Source: Brevibacterium iodinum ATCC 49514
GTDB lineage: Bacteria; Actinomycetota; Actinomycetes; Actinomycetales; Brevibacteriaceae
Length of the DNA stretch: 64,000 bases
Direction of reading: 5' to 3'
Assembly (NCBI RefSeq): GCF_900169265.1
Contig: NZ_FXYX01000018.1
Span: 1-64,000, forward strand
Positions 51,438-60,155 of the stretch are shown one piece after another. The first letter of the stretch is position 1. Each line of letters begins with the position of its first letter. The notes below the pieces were generated by a model. That model saw only the letters and a program-made list of their open reading frames with translations. It had not been told where the DNA came from and ran no database searches. Position numbers and translations under genes: made by a program.

Positions 51438-51524
51438 ACCCCGCCGCCCCGGCCAACGCTGCCTGCCGTTCGGAACCTCACCGTCCGCCGCCCGGCCCCG
51501 GACCGCACCACAACGACCAAGCGC

Positions 51525-51530
51525 TAGGCT
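51525..51530 (+). promoter_or_regulatory. -10 box of a leaderless promoter (menB)
   Basis: TAGGCT ends six bases before the menB ATG at 51537. GGGG lies between but is too close to serve as a ribosome-binding site. Confidence 0.5.
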
Positions 51531-51536
51531 GGGGCC

Positions 51537-52457
51537 ATGACGGTTTCTGAAATCTTCGACCCTTCTGCCTGGCGCGAAGTCTCCGGGTTCGACTTCACCG
51601 ATATCACCTACCACCGGGCCATCGACCCTGCCACCGGCAACGACATCGGCTGCGTGCGCATCGCCTTCGACCGTCCAGAGGTCCGCAATGCCTTCCGCCC
51701 GCACACCGTCGACGAGCTCTACCGCGCTCTCGACCATGCTCGCCAGACCTCCGACGTCGGCGCCGTGCTGCTCACCGGCAACGGCCCGAGCGAGAAGGAC
51801 GGCGGTTGGGCCTTCTGCTCCGGCGGCGATCAGCGCATCCGCGGCCGCTCCGGCTACCAGTACGCCTCCGGTGAGACCCGTGAGAGCGTCGATCCGGCTC
51901 GTGCCGGCCGCCTCCACATCCTCGAGGTCCAGCGCCTCATCCGCACCATGCCGAAGGTCGTCATCGCCGTCGTCCCCGGCTGGGCAGCCGGCGGAGGCCA
52001 CAGCCTCCACGTCGTCTGCGATATGACGATCGCCTCACGCGAACACGCGAAGTTCAAGCAGACCGATGCCGATGTCGGCTCCTACGACGCCGGCTACGGT
52101 TCCGCCTACCTGGCGAAGATGGTCGGGCAGAAGAAGGCCCGTGAGATCTTCTTCCTGGGCCGCACCTACTCCGCGCAGGAGATGGCCGACATGGGAGCCG
52201 TCAATGAAGTCGTCGACCACGCCGATCTCGAGACCGCGGCCCTCCAGATGGCGCGGGAGATCCTGGGCAAGTCACCGAACGCGCAGCGCATGCTCAAGTT
52301 CGCCTTCAACCTCGTCGACGACGGGCTGGTCGGCCAGCAGGTCTTCGCCGGAGAAGCCACCCGACTTGGCTATATGACCGACGAGGCGGTCGAGGGTCGC
52401 GACGCCTTCCTCGAAAAGCGCGATCCCGACTGGTCGCCGTTCCCCTGGTACTACTGA
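51537..52457 (+). CDS. menB: 1,4-Dihydroxy-2-naphthoyl-CoA synthase
   Basis: The 306-residue crotonase-fold enzyme closes the second ring of the naphthoquinone. It has FDRPEVRNAFRPHTVDELY near 43, FCSGGDQRIRG near 93, the oxyanion segment PGWAAGGGHSLHVVCD near 147 and TDADVGSYDAGYGSAY near 176, all typical of MenB. The C-terminus KRDPDWSPFPWYY is diagnostic. It begins the plus-strand run menB-menE-menA. Confidence 0.95.
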   Translation: MTVSEIFDPSAWREVSGFDFTDITYHRAIDPATGNDIGCVRIAFDRPEVRNAFRPHTVDELYRALDHARQTSDVGAVLLTGNGPSEKDGGWAFCSGGDQRIRGRSGYQYASGETRESVDPARAGRLHILEVQRLIRTMPKVVIAVVPGWAAGGGHSLHVVCDMTIASREHAKFKQTDADVGSYDAGYGSAYLAKMVGQKKAREIFFLGRTYSAQEMADMGAVNEVVDHADLETAALQMAREILGKSPNAQRMLKFAFNLVDDGLVGQQVFAGEATRLGYMTDEAVEGRDAFLEKRDPDWSPFPWYY

Positions 52458-52482
52458 GCGGCCGGTTCCCACAACTGTGTAC

Positions 52483-53715
52483 ATGCGCGAACTCAGCCCT
52501 CACGAGCTGCCCGAGGCGATTGATCGGGCACTGACCAGGACCTCGATCCTCATCCTCCCCTCGGATCGGGACGGTGCCGTCACCGAGGTGTCCCCCGGCA
52601 AGTGGGCAGGACCTGTTCCCGCTCCGGCTCTCATCCTCTTCACCTCAGGGTCGACAGGAAAGGCGAAAGCGGTGGCGTTGTCAGCTGACGCGCTGACAAC
52701 CTCGGCCCGGGCGACCGAACGGTTCCTCTCCGGGCCGGGTGACTGGCATCTGTGCCTGCCGGTCAACCACATCGCCGGGTTCCAAGTCGAGCTGCGCGCC
52801 CGCCTGGCGGGCCGCGCCCCGGTCAGGGCCGCCGCGGCGAGGTTCACCGCCCAGTCCTTCGCCGCCGAGGCCACGACTCTGCTGGAACGGGCGGGCGACC
52901 GACCGACGTACACCTCGCTCGTGCCCACCCAGCTCCACCGCATCCTCGAGGACGACGCGGCGACAGCTGCAGCCGCACGGATCACGCACATCCTCCTCGG
53001 CGGGGCGGCGATCTCACCGTCCCTGCTCGAGCGCGCCGAGGCCGCGGGCCTGGCGATCGTGCGGACCTACGGGATGAGCGAGACGGCGGGCGGCTGCGTC
53101 TATGACGGGGCTCCGTTCGACGGGGTCGACGTCACCATCACCGAGGCGGGGACGATCGATCTGAGCGGCCCGGTCATCGCCGACGGCTACGTCGAGATCG
53201 GCGCCGACGGAGCGATCACACCGGTCGAGTCCCCCGCCCTCACCGTCGACGAGGCGGGACGGCGGATCATGCACACCAGCGATCTGGGTCGGATCGATTC
53301 CGGTGTGCTCAGCGTGCTCGGTCGAGCCGACGACATCATCGTCTCCGGCGGCACGAACGTCTCCCCGCATGCCCTGGAGTCCGGCCTGCTGCCGAGCTGG
53401 CAGAAGGCGGGAATAGAGGAGATGCTTGTGACCTGGGTGCCCGACGAGGAATGGGGCAGACGGATCGTCGCGCTCGTCCGCCTCGCCGACGGCGGAGGTG
53501 GTGTCGGAGCCGAGGATCCACAAGAATCGGCACAGAAGCTCAACGCCCTCGATCACGGGATGACCGGGCAGCTGCTGCCGCAGCTCGTCTTCCCAGTCGC
53601 TGAGATTCCGAACCGGTCGATCGGCAAACCCGATCGCCAGGCGGCGGCCCGCATCGCCGCCGATCTCATCGCGCGTGATGCGAATACCCATACCGGTGAA
53701 CTACCGGTAACATGA
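52483..53715 (+). CDS. menE: o-Succinylbenzoate-CoA ligase
   Basis: The 410-residue AMP-forming ligase activates o-succinylbenzoate. ALILFTSGSTGKAKAV near residue 49 is the AMP-binding P-loop; IVRTYGMSETAGG near 192 and GRADDIIVSGGTNVSP near 275 are later core motifs, with the catalytic Lys in SIGKPDRQAA. It is shorter than average, lacking part of the N-terminal domain, as is usual for actinobacterial MenE. The ATG at 52483 is preferred to the GTG at 52477. Confidence 0.9.
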   Translation: MRELSPHELPEAIDRALTRTSILILPSDRDGAVTEVSPGKWAGPVPAPALILFTSGSTGKAKAVALSADALTTSARATERFLSGPGDWHLCLPVNHIAGFQVELRARLAGRAPVRAAAARFTAQSFAAEATTLLERAGDRPTYTSLVPTQLHRILEDDAATAAAARITHILLGGAAISPSLLERAEAAGLAIVRTYGMSETAGGCVYDGAPFDGVDVTITEAGTIDLSGPVIADGYVEIGADGAITPVESPALTVDEAGRRIMHTSDLGRIDSGVLSVLGRADDIIVSGGTNVSPHALESGLLPSWQKAGIEEMLVTWVPDEEWGRRIVALVRLADGGGGVGAEDPQESAQKLNALDHGMTGQLLPQLVFPVAEIPNRSIGKPDRQAAARIAADLIARDANTHTGELPVT

Positions 53716-53753
53716 GACGGCTCCACAATTCGACAGGAAGGTGAGCGAGGACT

Positions 53754-54686
53754 ATGGCTGATGCCGCCCAGTGGATTTCTGGAGCTCGACTGCGAACTCT
53801 GCCCCTGGCTCTCGCACCCGTCCTCATCGGAACCGGCGCCGCGATCGGATCGCTCGGCGGATTCACCGCCTTCATCCTCGACGACATCTCGGGCAAGGAC
53901 GACCACGTCAGCTTCGGACAGATCCTGCTGCGCGGATTCCTCGCTCTCCTCGTCTCCCTGTGCCTGCAGATCGGCTCGAACTACGCCAACGACTATTCCG
54001 ATGGCATCCGCGGCACCGATGACGAACGCGTCGGACCGGTCCGGCTGACCGCAACCGGGCTGGCCGAACCTCACGAGGTCAAACGGGCCGCCTTCATCTT
54101 CTTCGGCCTGGCCGGAGTCGCGGGCATCGTGCTCATCCTCATCTCACAGGCCTGGTGGTTCCTCATCGTCGGGGCCGCCGCCGTCGCCGCCGCCTGGTTC
54201 TACACCGGGGGCAAACGACCGTACGGCTATATGGGCCTCGGCGAGGTCTTCGTGTTCGTGTTCTTCGGACTCGTGGCGACCTTGGGCACGATGTGGATGC
54301 AGGTCGGCCACCTCACCTTGAGCGGCTGGGCCGGTGCCGTGGCAATCGGATCACTGGCCTCGGCTGTGCTCATGGTCAACAACCTCCGCGATATCCCGAC
54401 AGACATCGAGGCAGGCAAGATCACTCTGGCCGTGAGGATGGGCGACAATGCCGCACGCATCGCCTATGCGGTGCTCGTGCTGCTGCCGTTCGCGCTGCTG
54501 GCGCTGGCGATCCTCGACGGACATCCGGCCGTGGCCTTGGCGATCCTCGCCCTCGTCCCAGCACTCAACCCACTCAAGACGGTGCTCAGCGGCACAACGG
54601 GCCCTGGCCTGATTCCGCCGATCAAATCCACCGGATTGACCGGTTTGGCCTTCTCCGCACTGATGGGTCTCGGTCTGGCGCTCTGA
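53754..54686 (+). CDS. menA: 1,4-Dihydroxy-2-naphthoate polyprenyltransferase
   Basis: The 310-residue UbiA-family membrane enzyme attaches the prenyl tail to dihydroxynaphthoate. It has the first Asp motif NDYSDGIRGTDDERVGP near residue 81, the second region DIPTDIEAGKITLAVRMG near 215 and eight or nine membrane helices. GAAGGTGAG upstream supports the ATG. It closes the men run. Confidence 0.93.
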   Translation: MADAAQWISGARLRTLPLALAPVLIGTGAAIGSLGGFTAFILDDISGKDDHVSFGQILLRGFLALLVSLCLQIGSNYANDYSDGIRGTDDERVGPVRLTATGLAEPHEVKRAAFIFFGLAGVAGIVLILISQAWWFLIVGAAAVAAAWFYTGGKRPYGYMGLGEVFVFVFFGLVATLGTMWMQVGHLTLSGWAGAVAIGSLASAVLMVNNLRDIPTDIEAGKITLAVRMGDNAARIAYAVLVLLPFALLALAILDGHPAVALAILALVPALNPLKTVLSGTTGPGLIPPIKSTGLTGLAFSALMGLGLAL

Positions 54687-54702
54687 GGCATTTCAGTGCT
54701 GA

Positions 54703-54747
54703 CGCCTGGTGTTCCAAGGCTCAGTCGCCTGGCGTTCCAAGGCTCAG
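54703..54747 (+). repeat. Tandem 22-base repeat after menA
   Basis: Two copies (54703-54724 and 54726-54747) differ at a single base and are one base apart. They read CGCCTGGYGTTCCAAGGCTC followed by AG. They lie in the 137-base gap between menA and the convergent DUF4229 gene, which has no other feature. Confidence 0.8.
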
Positions 54748-54823
54748 CGCGCTGAAAGGCCCCGGCTCATTCGGATCTGAGCCGCCTCAGCCGAGCCGCA
54801 GCTCATTAGGCTGAGCCACAAGT

Positions 54824-55123
54824 TCATTTGGACTGGTCGCCGTCTTCTCCGAGGCGCTCCTCGACGATCTCATCTTCTGCAGCTTCATCGGCGCCGACGC
54901 GCTTGGGCTTGGAGGCTCGCTTGGCGACCTTTGCTTCGATCTCGGTCGCTGCTTGGGCGCGCATCTTACCGAGCAAGAGGTAGCTCAGCAGCGCGCCGAT
55001 GATGATGGCGGCGATCGCCATGACGAGATTGAAGCCGAGGAACGGGAACAGAACGAGGCCAGCGGCGATGATGAGGCCGAAGCGAGCGAGTGTGTAGAGC
55101 CAGAAGGTGCGCATTGAACTCAT
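54824..55123 (-). CDS. DUF4229 small membrane protein
   Basis: The 99-residue product has two membrane helices (about residues 10-28 and 31-50: LVMAIAAIIIGALLSYLLLG) followed by a charged cytoplasmic tail, the usual layout of DUF4229 proteins found beside menA and ccs genes in actinobacteria. CGGAGG upstream supports the ATG at 55123. Function unknown. Confidence 0.8.
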   Translation of the reverse strand: MSSMRTFWLYTLARFGLIIAAGLVLFPFLGFNLVMAIAAIIIGALLSYLLLGKMRAQAATEIEAKVAKRASKPKRVGADEAAEDEIVEERLGEDGDQSK

Positions 55124-55186
55124 TTTAGCCTCCGATCGTGACAGTCTTGTCACCGCTCGCTGGAGGCCGCGCTCAGGTTGGTGGAC

Positions 55187-55192
55187 TATCCT
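55187..55192 (+). promoter_or_regulatory. -10 box of a leaderless promoter
   Basis: TATCCT ends six bases before the ATG at 55199, with no ribosome-binding site. Confidence 0.5.
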
Positions 55193-55198
55193 TGTTGC

Positions 55199-55642
55199 AT
55201 GGCTCGACTACTCATTGCCGCGATCGTCCTGGCGGCAGCGGTGACACTGTACGGACTCTTCGATTGCCTGTTGCGCGATCGGGGTCTGATTCGGGTCCTG
55301 CCCAAACCTGTATGGGCACTCGTCATCCTCTTCATTCCCGTCCTCGGGTTCATCCTCTGGTATCTGTTCGGACGCGGTTCGGAAGACAAGCCCACCCGCG
55401 GCACCCGCCCTCGCGGTCAGGTCGCCCCGGATGATGATCCAGACTATCTGCGACAGGTCGATCGCGAACTCAAGCTCGGCAAGCATGCGCCTCCGGCTCA
55501 GGACAACGACGAGAAGAAGCCTCCGCGCGATGATTCTGCCAAGCCGGATGATGACAGCGATCCCGCGGATTCCTCCGCTGATACGTCAGCCGACTCCGAC
55601 GACCGGGGCACCAAGGGCGACGGCCACGGCCGTCCGAACTGA
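55199..55642 (+). CDS. PLDc_N-type membrane protein
   Basis: The 147-residue product has two membrane helices (MARLLIAAIVLAAAVTLYG and WALVILFIPVLGFILWYLFG) separated by a short loop with the family-type DRGLIRVLPKPVWA, then a long acidic disordered tail. This is the N-terminal membrane module of cardiolipin synthases, here without the phospholipase D domain. The stand-alone module is common in actinobacteria; its role is unknown. Promoter leaderless. Confidence 0.82.
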   Translation: MARLLIAAIVLAAAVTLYGLFDCLLRDRGLIRVLPKPVWALVILFIPVLGFILWYLFGRGSEDKPTRGTRPRGQVAPDDDPDYLRQVDRELKLGKHAPPAQDNDEKKPPRDDSAKPDDDSDPADSSADTSADSDDRGTKGDGHGRPN

Positions 55643-55967
55643 TTTCCCCTTTCGCACCGCCGCTGTTCGACGACGGCATCGACACCGCAGGTGCGTTGCC
55701 ACTCTGCGATCCAGCGAGAAGGCACACTTTTCTCTGAACGGCTCACCGAGGAACGTGGTGATTTCAGAGCAGCCCGAGCCGAAACTGTCGTCCGCCGCCT
55801 GATCACGGCATCGAACCAGCACGCTGACGGCCCAGTCTGAGGCGGAGAGCCCAGTTTCAAACATGGGCTCTCCGCCTCAGACTGGGCCGTCAGCAGTTAT
55901 CGCGCCCGGTGCAGGCGGTGGCTCCCGGTGCTGGACGTCAGAGCGGCCTTGAGAGCGGCCCAGCGCT
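55643..55967. other. Intergenic region of 325 bases with a large palindrome
   Basis: No coding frame is convincing here. The first 180 bases hold nothing I recognise. The main feature is the 31-bp perfect inverted repeat at 55824-55895, followed by about 70 bases up to the ccsB stop codon. Confidence 0.7.
55824..55895. repeat. Perfect 31-bp inverted repeat with a 10-base loop
   Basis: The arms at 55824-55854 and 55865-55895 are exact reverse complements over 31 bases. The sequence lies between convergent genes, so it may terminate both, but the length and the shared TGACGG-CCCAGTC core with the palindrome at 37388 suggest a dispersed palindromic element. Confidence 0.9.
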
Positions 55968-56972
55968 TCAGTCGAGCCCGGAGTACGAGTGCAGGCCGTT
56001 GAAGTACATGTTCACGACGGTGAAGTTGAAGATCACCGAGGCGATGCCGATGAGGTTGAGCACGGCCACCTTCGTCGGGCCCCAACCGCGAGTCGCACGT
56101 GCGTGCAGGTACGCGGCGTAGATGACCCAGACGACGAACGTCCAGATCTCCTTCGAATCCCAGCCCCAGTAACGGCTCCAGGCCACTTCGGCCCAGATGG
56201 CCCCGGCGATGAGCGTGAACGTCCAGGTGATGAAGCCGACTGCCGCGATCCGGTAGGAGATCCGCTCGAGGTCGGTGCTCGAGGGCAGACGATGCAGGAA
56301 CCGCAGCCACTTCGGATCCTTGGTCTCGTGCACGCTCTTCAGGATCTGGAATACCGCCAGGATCGCAGAGATGTAGAGGAGTGAGGTCGAGAGGATCGCG
56401 ATCGGCACGTGGATGGCGATCCAGTACGAATCCAGCGCCGGGATGAGCTTCGCGGCAGGCGTGTAGAAGACGGTGATCGCCAGTCCCAGGCACAGCAGCA
56501 CTCCCCCGGAGACGAACGTCCCCAGATAGCGCACGTCCTTCTTCGTCAGCACGACGAGGAAGACGATTACGGTGATCGCGGTGGCGGTGAGGACATACTC
56601 CATCATGTTGCCCCACGGCACACGGGAGACAGACAGGGCACGGGTGAGAACCCCGCCGACGTGCAGCAACATGGCGAGCACGAGCAGCGAAGTGCCGATG
56701 CGGGCACCGCGGTGCATGTTCTTCCGGGACGACTTCACCGTCGCGGAGTCGTCGTCGCCGGGCCGGTCGAGGACGGCAGTCGTCGCCGTCTTCCGGTTCG
56801 TCCGCCGCACCGTGGTGGCCTTGGCCGAGGTGGCGACCTCGGCTTCGGAGGTCTTGAGCTCACGCGCACCGAAAAGGTCGAAGGCGTAGAAGATCATGGC
56901 GACGGCGTAGACGATCATCGCCGAGATGATCAGCTGGTTCGACCACATTGCGAGGTCAGTGTTGACGTCCAT
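55968..56972 (-). CDS. ccsB: CcsA/ResC-type cytochrome c haem-export protein
   Basis: The 334-residue membrane protein has eight helices and the haem-binding WWD-type motif YWGWDSKEIWTFVVW near residue 268, with conserved histidines near 104 and 190 (LHVGG, IAIHVPIA). It moves haem across the membrane and with ResB attaches it to apocytochrome c. A charged loop of about 60 residues after the first helix is longer than usual. It follows the resB gene. Confidence 0.92.
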   Translation of the reverse strand: MDVNTDLAMWSNQLIISAMIVYAVAMIFYAFDLFGARELKTSEAEVATSAKATTVRRTNRKTATTAVLDRPGDDDSATVKSSRKNMHRGARIGTSLLVLAMLLHVGGVLTRALSVSRVPWGNMMEYVLTATAITVIVFLVVLTKKDVRYLGTFVSGGVLLCLGLAITVFYTPAAKLIPALDSYWIAIHVPIAILSTSLLYISAILAVFQILKSVHETKDPKWLRFLHRLPSSTDLERISYRIAAVGFITWTFTLIAGAIWAEVAWSRYWGWDSKEIWTFVVWVIYAAYLHARATRGWGPTKVAVLNLIGIASVIFNFTVVNMYFNGLHSYSGLD

Positions 56973-57127
56973 TCATCCTCCGCACCGCTGAAGTGCTCTT
57001 CTGTCGCAGGTTGCTGCTGCCAGACTCTCTGTCTGACCATATGTCGGTGCGCGCCCTGCCGACTCCGCGACGAAGCCACCGGCGACGCGCACTCCGCGGC
57101 TATTCTACTCCGCGTAGTACTTCGGGT

Positions 57128-58795
57128 TCATCTTTCGTCATCGTCACCGTGCTGACCCTCATCGGGTTCCGGATCACGCAGGTCCTTGACCAGGCCGTCG
57201 ACGGCGCGTTCGACCATCGGATCCTCACCGCGGGCCAGAGCGGCCACCTCGGCGTCGCCGTTCTTGATCCGCACCCATACGCGTCGGCGGGGAATGAACA
57301 GGGACAGGCCGAGCCCAGCCAAGACGAGGATCGCGCTGATGAGCATGAGGGCCTGTGTCGGGTCCTGGGAGATGTCGACGGCGATGTACTTCTTGACTCC
57401 GTCGAAGGTCACCGAACCGCCGTTGGGCAGCTTCTGCGTGTCCCCCTCGGCGAGCTGGATGACGAGCGGATTGCCCGACTCGTCGGTCATCTCCGTCATG
57501 TTCTCCGCGTCGAGGGAGTACACGGACTGCGGGACTCCGGAATCGAGGCCGAGGTCGCCGGTGTACCCGCTCATCACGAGGTACGGGTTGCGCAGCTCGG
57601 CGAAGCTCGAGATCAGCTCCCCGTCCTCATTCTGCGCGGCCGTCGGCAGGAACACGCCGACGAACCCCATCTGCGTGCCGGCCGAGTCCGGGACCTTGAT
57701 GACGCCCTCGGAGGTGTATCCGGGGTCCCCGCCGTCCGGGATGAACACCTGCGGACCGGACTGGACGATATCGCCCTTCGCATCACGCACGGTCACCTCG
57801 GGGGCGTAGCCGTTTCCGGTCAGGTAGACGCCGACGCCGCCCACGCGCACCGGCTCGTTGACCTTGAGCAGGTGCGATTCGGTCGTCCCGTCCGCCGTCG
57901 TCGTCACCTGCGCATCGAAGGTGCGCGGCTGACCGAACTGGTTGCCCGCCGCCTGATCGTCGAAGGTGGAGGTGAAGGAATCGAGCTTGAGCCGGAAATC
58001 AGGCAGATTGTCGGCATCGTAGTAGGAGCCGGGTTCGAAGGAATCGTAGGAGACCAGCGAATTCGAGAACGTCTCCCCCTCGACGAGGATGCGCTGACCT
58101 TCATAGCCGAACAGCGATCCGATCGCCATCGTCAGGGTTGCCATGAGCAGCGCGATGTGGAAGACGAGGTTGCCAGTCTCGCGGAGATAGCCGCGTTCGG
58201 CGGCGATGTGATCGGACTGCCGGTTGATGCGGTACCCCGACTTCTTCAGCCGAGCCTCCGCCGCGTCGAGGAACGCCTCATCCGCATCCTCACGGGTCTC
58301 TGCGTCTGCCTGCGCCGAGGTGAAGGCGGCGTATCCGGGCATCCGGGACAGCCGCCTCGGTGCTTTGGGCGGGGACGAGCGCATCGCCTTCCAGTGCTGC
58401 TTCGTCCGCGGGATGATGCAGCCGACGAGGGAGATCATCAGCAGGAGGTAGATCGCGGAGAACCAGACCGAGGAGTAGACGTCGAACATCTGGATCGTGT
58501 CGAGGAACTGCCCCCAGGCACCATTGTTCTCCAGGAAGGTGTTCACCCGGCCCGGGTCCTGGATCCGCTGCGGCAGCAGAGATCCGGGGATCGCGGCGAG
58601 CGCGAGGATGAGCAGGAGGATCAGTGCCACACGCATCGTCGTCAGCTGGGTCCAGGCCCACCGGCACATACCGATGAACCCGAGCTGCGGCTGGTTCACG
58701 GTCGACTTCGCGGCAGGCTTGTCTCCCTGCTTCGCCGTCGTCTTCGCACCCGATTTCGACTGCGTCTTCTCCGAGCCTTCGGTTGAGCCCGCCAC
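57128..58795 (-). CDS. resB: ResB-family cytochrome c biogenesis protein
   Basis: The 555-residue product has membrane helices near residues 55-75, 110-130 and 215-235 (VFHIALLMATLTMAIGSLFG) and a last one near 510, with a large extracytoplasmic domain between. This is the ResB/Ccs1 partner of CcsA. The GTG at 58795 shares a base with the stop of ccdA (TAGTG) and is preferred over the upstream ATG that would lie inside ccdA. A gap of 155 bases to ccsB holds nothing clear. Confidence 0.9.
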   Translation of the reverse strand: MAGSTEGSEKTQSKSGAKTTAKQGDKPAAKSTVNQPQLGFIGMCRWAWTQLTTMRVALILLLILALAAIPGSLLPQRIQDPGRVNTFLENNGAWGQFLDTIQMFDVYSSVWFSAIYLLLMISLVGCIIPRTKQHWKAMRSSPPKAPRRLSRMPGYAAFTSAQADAETREDADEAFLDAAEARLKKSGYRINRQSDHIAAERGYLRETGNLVFHIALLMATLTMAIGSLFGYEGQRILVEGETFSNSLVSYDSFEPGSYYDADNLPDFRLKLDSFTSTFDDQAAGNQFGQPRTFDAQVTTTADGTTESHLLKVNEPVRVGGVGVYLTGNGYAPEVTVRDAKGDIVQSGPQVFIPDGGDPGYTSEGVIKVPDSAGTQMGFVGVFLPTAAQNEDGELISSFAELRNPYLVMSGYTGDLGLDSGVPQSVYSLDAENMTEMTDESGNPLVIQLAEGDTQKLPNGGSVTFDGVKKYIAVDISQDPTQALMLISAILVLAGLGLSLFIPRRRVWVRIKNGDAEVAALARGEDPMVERAVDGLVKDLRDPEPDEGQHGDDDER

Positions 58796-59559
58796 TAGAT
58801 CACCACTTCGAATCCATTGATGAGACCTTGCAGAGAGGTCATCCACATGTTCCATACGCCGCTGGCCATGAGTACACCGAGGATGATGAGCATGATGCCC
58901 CCGGCCCGCACGATCCCGGTCTGATGCTTCCGCACCCAGACGAGTCGTCCCGCGCCCTTGTGGATCGCCAGCGCCAGGAGGATGAACGGGATGCCCAGGC
59001 CCAGACAGTAGACGAAGGCCAGCAGCGCTCCGCGCCAGATCATCCCGTCACCGCCGAAGCTCACCGACATGCTCAGCACAGCCGACAGGGTCGGGCCGAC
59101 ACAGGGTGCCCACCCGAGGGCGAAGGTCGCCCCGAGCACCGGTGCGCCCCAGAGTCCGGCCTTCGGTCTGGCACGGATGCGACGTTCGTTCTGCAGCAGA
59201 CCGAATCCGCCCATGAACACGAAACCGGCGAGGATGACGATGACGCCGAGGACGCGGAGGATGACCGACTGCCATTGGGAGAACAGCGCTCCCAGCGCGG
59301 AGAAGCTGGTTCCCAGCAGCACGAAGACGACGGTGAAGCCGAGGACGAACAGGCTGATGCCCACGACCACTCGCCACGTCTGCTTGTCCCTCAGCGAAGA
59401 ACCGGACAGCCCGGTGACGTACCCGACATAGCCGGGAACCAGGGGCAGCACACATGGTGAGGCGAACGAGATGAGTCCGGCCAGCGCCGCTGCGCCGGCA
59501 GCCAGCAGCAGCGGTCCGGAGAGGACGGTCTGGGCGAAGTCCGCCCCGAGGCCACTCAC
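58795..59559 (-). CDS. ccdA: CcdA-type thiol-reducing transmembrane protein
   Basis: The 254-residue protein has six helices and the paired Pro-Cys sites FASPCVLPLVPGYVG near residue 28 and LGWAPCVGPTL near 147, which carry the cysteines that pass reducing power across the membrane. It keeps apocytochrome c thiols reduced, via the TlpA-type protein encoded upstream. The GTG start overlaps the tlpA stop (GTGA). Confidence 0.93.
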   Translation of the reverse strand: MSGLGADFAQTVLSGPLLLAAGAAALAGLISFASPCVLPLVPGYVGYVTGLSGSSLRDKQTWRVVVGISLFVLGFTVVFVLLGTSFSALGALFSQWQSVILRVLGVIVILAGFVFMGGFGLLQNERRIRARPKAGLWGAPVLGATFALGWAPCVGPTLSAVLSMSVSFGGDGMIWRGALLAFVYCLGLGIPFILLALAIHKGAGRLVWVRKHQTGIVRAGGIMLIILGVLMASGVWNMWMTSLQGLINGFEVVI

Positions 59560-60155
59560 TCGGCCAGCACGTCCTCGATGAGTCCCTTGAGAGTCGAGGC
59601 ATCGATCTCACCGACGACCCTGGCCGCGGCCCGGCCCTTCGCGTCGAGGACCACCGTCGACGGGGTGGCCTGCGGGGGCAGGACTCCGGAGAGCAGAGAC
59701 ACCATCTCACCGTTCGAATCGAGCATGTTCGGGTACGGCACCTGGTAGTTCTGGATGAACGCGTTGGCCGCAGCCTCTTGGTCGCGGACGTTGACGCCGA
59801 TGAACTGGGCCTTGTCCCCGAATTCCTCGGACACGGACTTCAGGTCCGGGGCTTCTTTCCGGCACGGCGGGCATGCCGCGTACCAGAGGTTGACGACCAC
59901 CGGGGTGGGACGCAGATCGGCCAGAGACATGGACTTCTCGTCGAGGGTCTCGAAGCTCAGATCGAGGGGTTCGCCGCGGTCCTCGGCCGCCACCTGCGAG
60001 ACGACTCCCGAGCCGGAGACGTACCCCTGGTCGGATCCGGCCTGATCGGCCAGCTCATCGTTCTCGCTGCAGGCGCTGAGCGCCAGGGCCGTTCCGGCGG
60101 CGACCGCCGAGGTGAAGAGGGCCCGACGGTTGAGGGAATGGCGTCCGAAACTCAT
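59556..60155 (-). CDS. TlpA/ResA-type thioredoxin lipoprotein
   Basis: The 199-residue product has a signal sequence with lipobox LSAC near residue 28, then a thioredoxin fold with active site WYAACPPCRKEAP near 92 and GVLPPQATPSTVVLD near 157 (cis-Pro). It reduces apocytochrome c cysteines outside the membrane, fed by CcdA. The N-terminal RRALFTSA is Tat-like, but the lipobox suggests lipoprotein processing. Overlaps the phosphatase gene by ATGA. Confidence 0.92.
   Translation of the reverse strand: MSFGRHSLNRRALFTSAVAAGTALALSACSENDELADQAGSDQGYVSGSGVVSQVAAEDRGEPLDLSFETLDEKSMSLADLRPTPVVVNLWYAACPPCRKEAPDLKSVSEEFGDKAQFIGVNVRDQEAAANAFIQNYQVPYPNMLDSNGEMVSLLSGVLPPQATPSTVVLDAKGRAAARVVGEIDASTLKGLIEDVLAE

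Noticed and set aside
56993-58786. 597-codon plus-strand frame antisense to resB
   Set aside because: Val/Arg/Glu/His-rich antisense shadow of a G+C-rich membrane protein gene, without a start signal.
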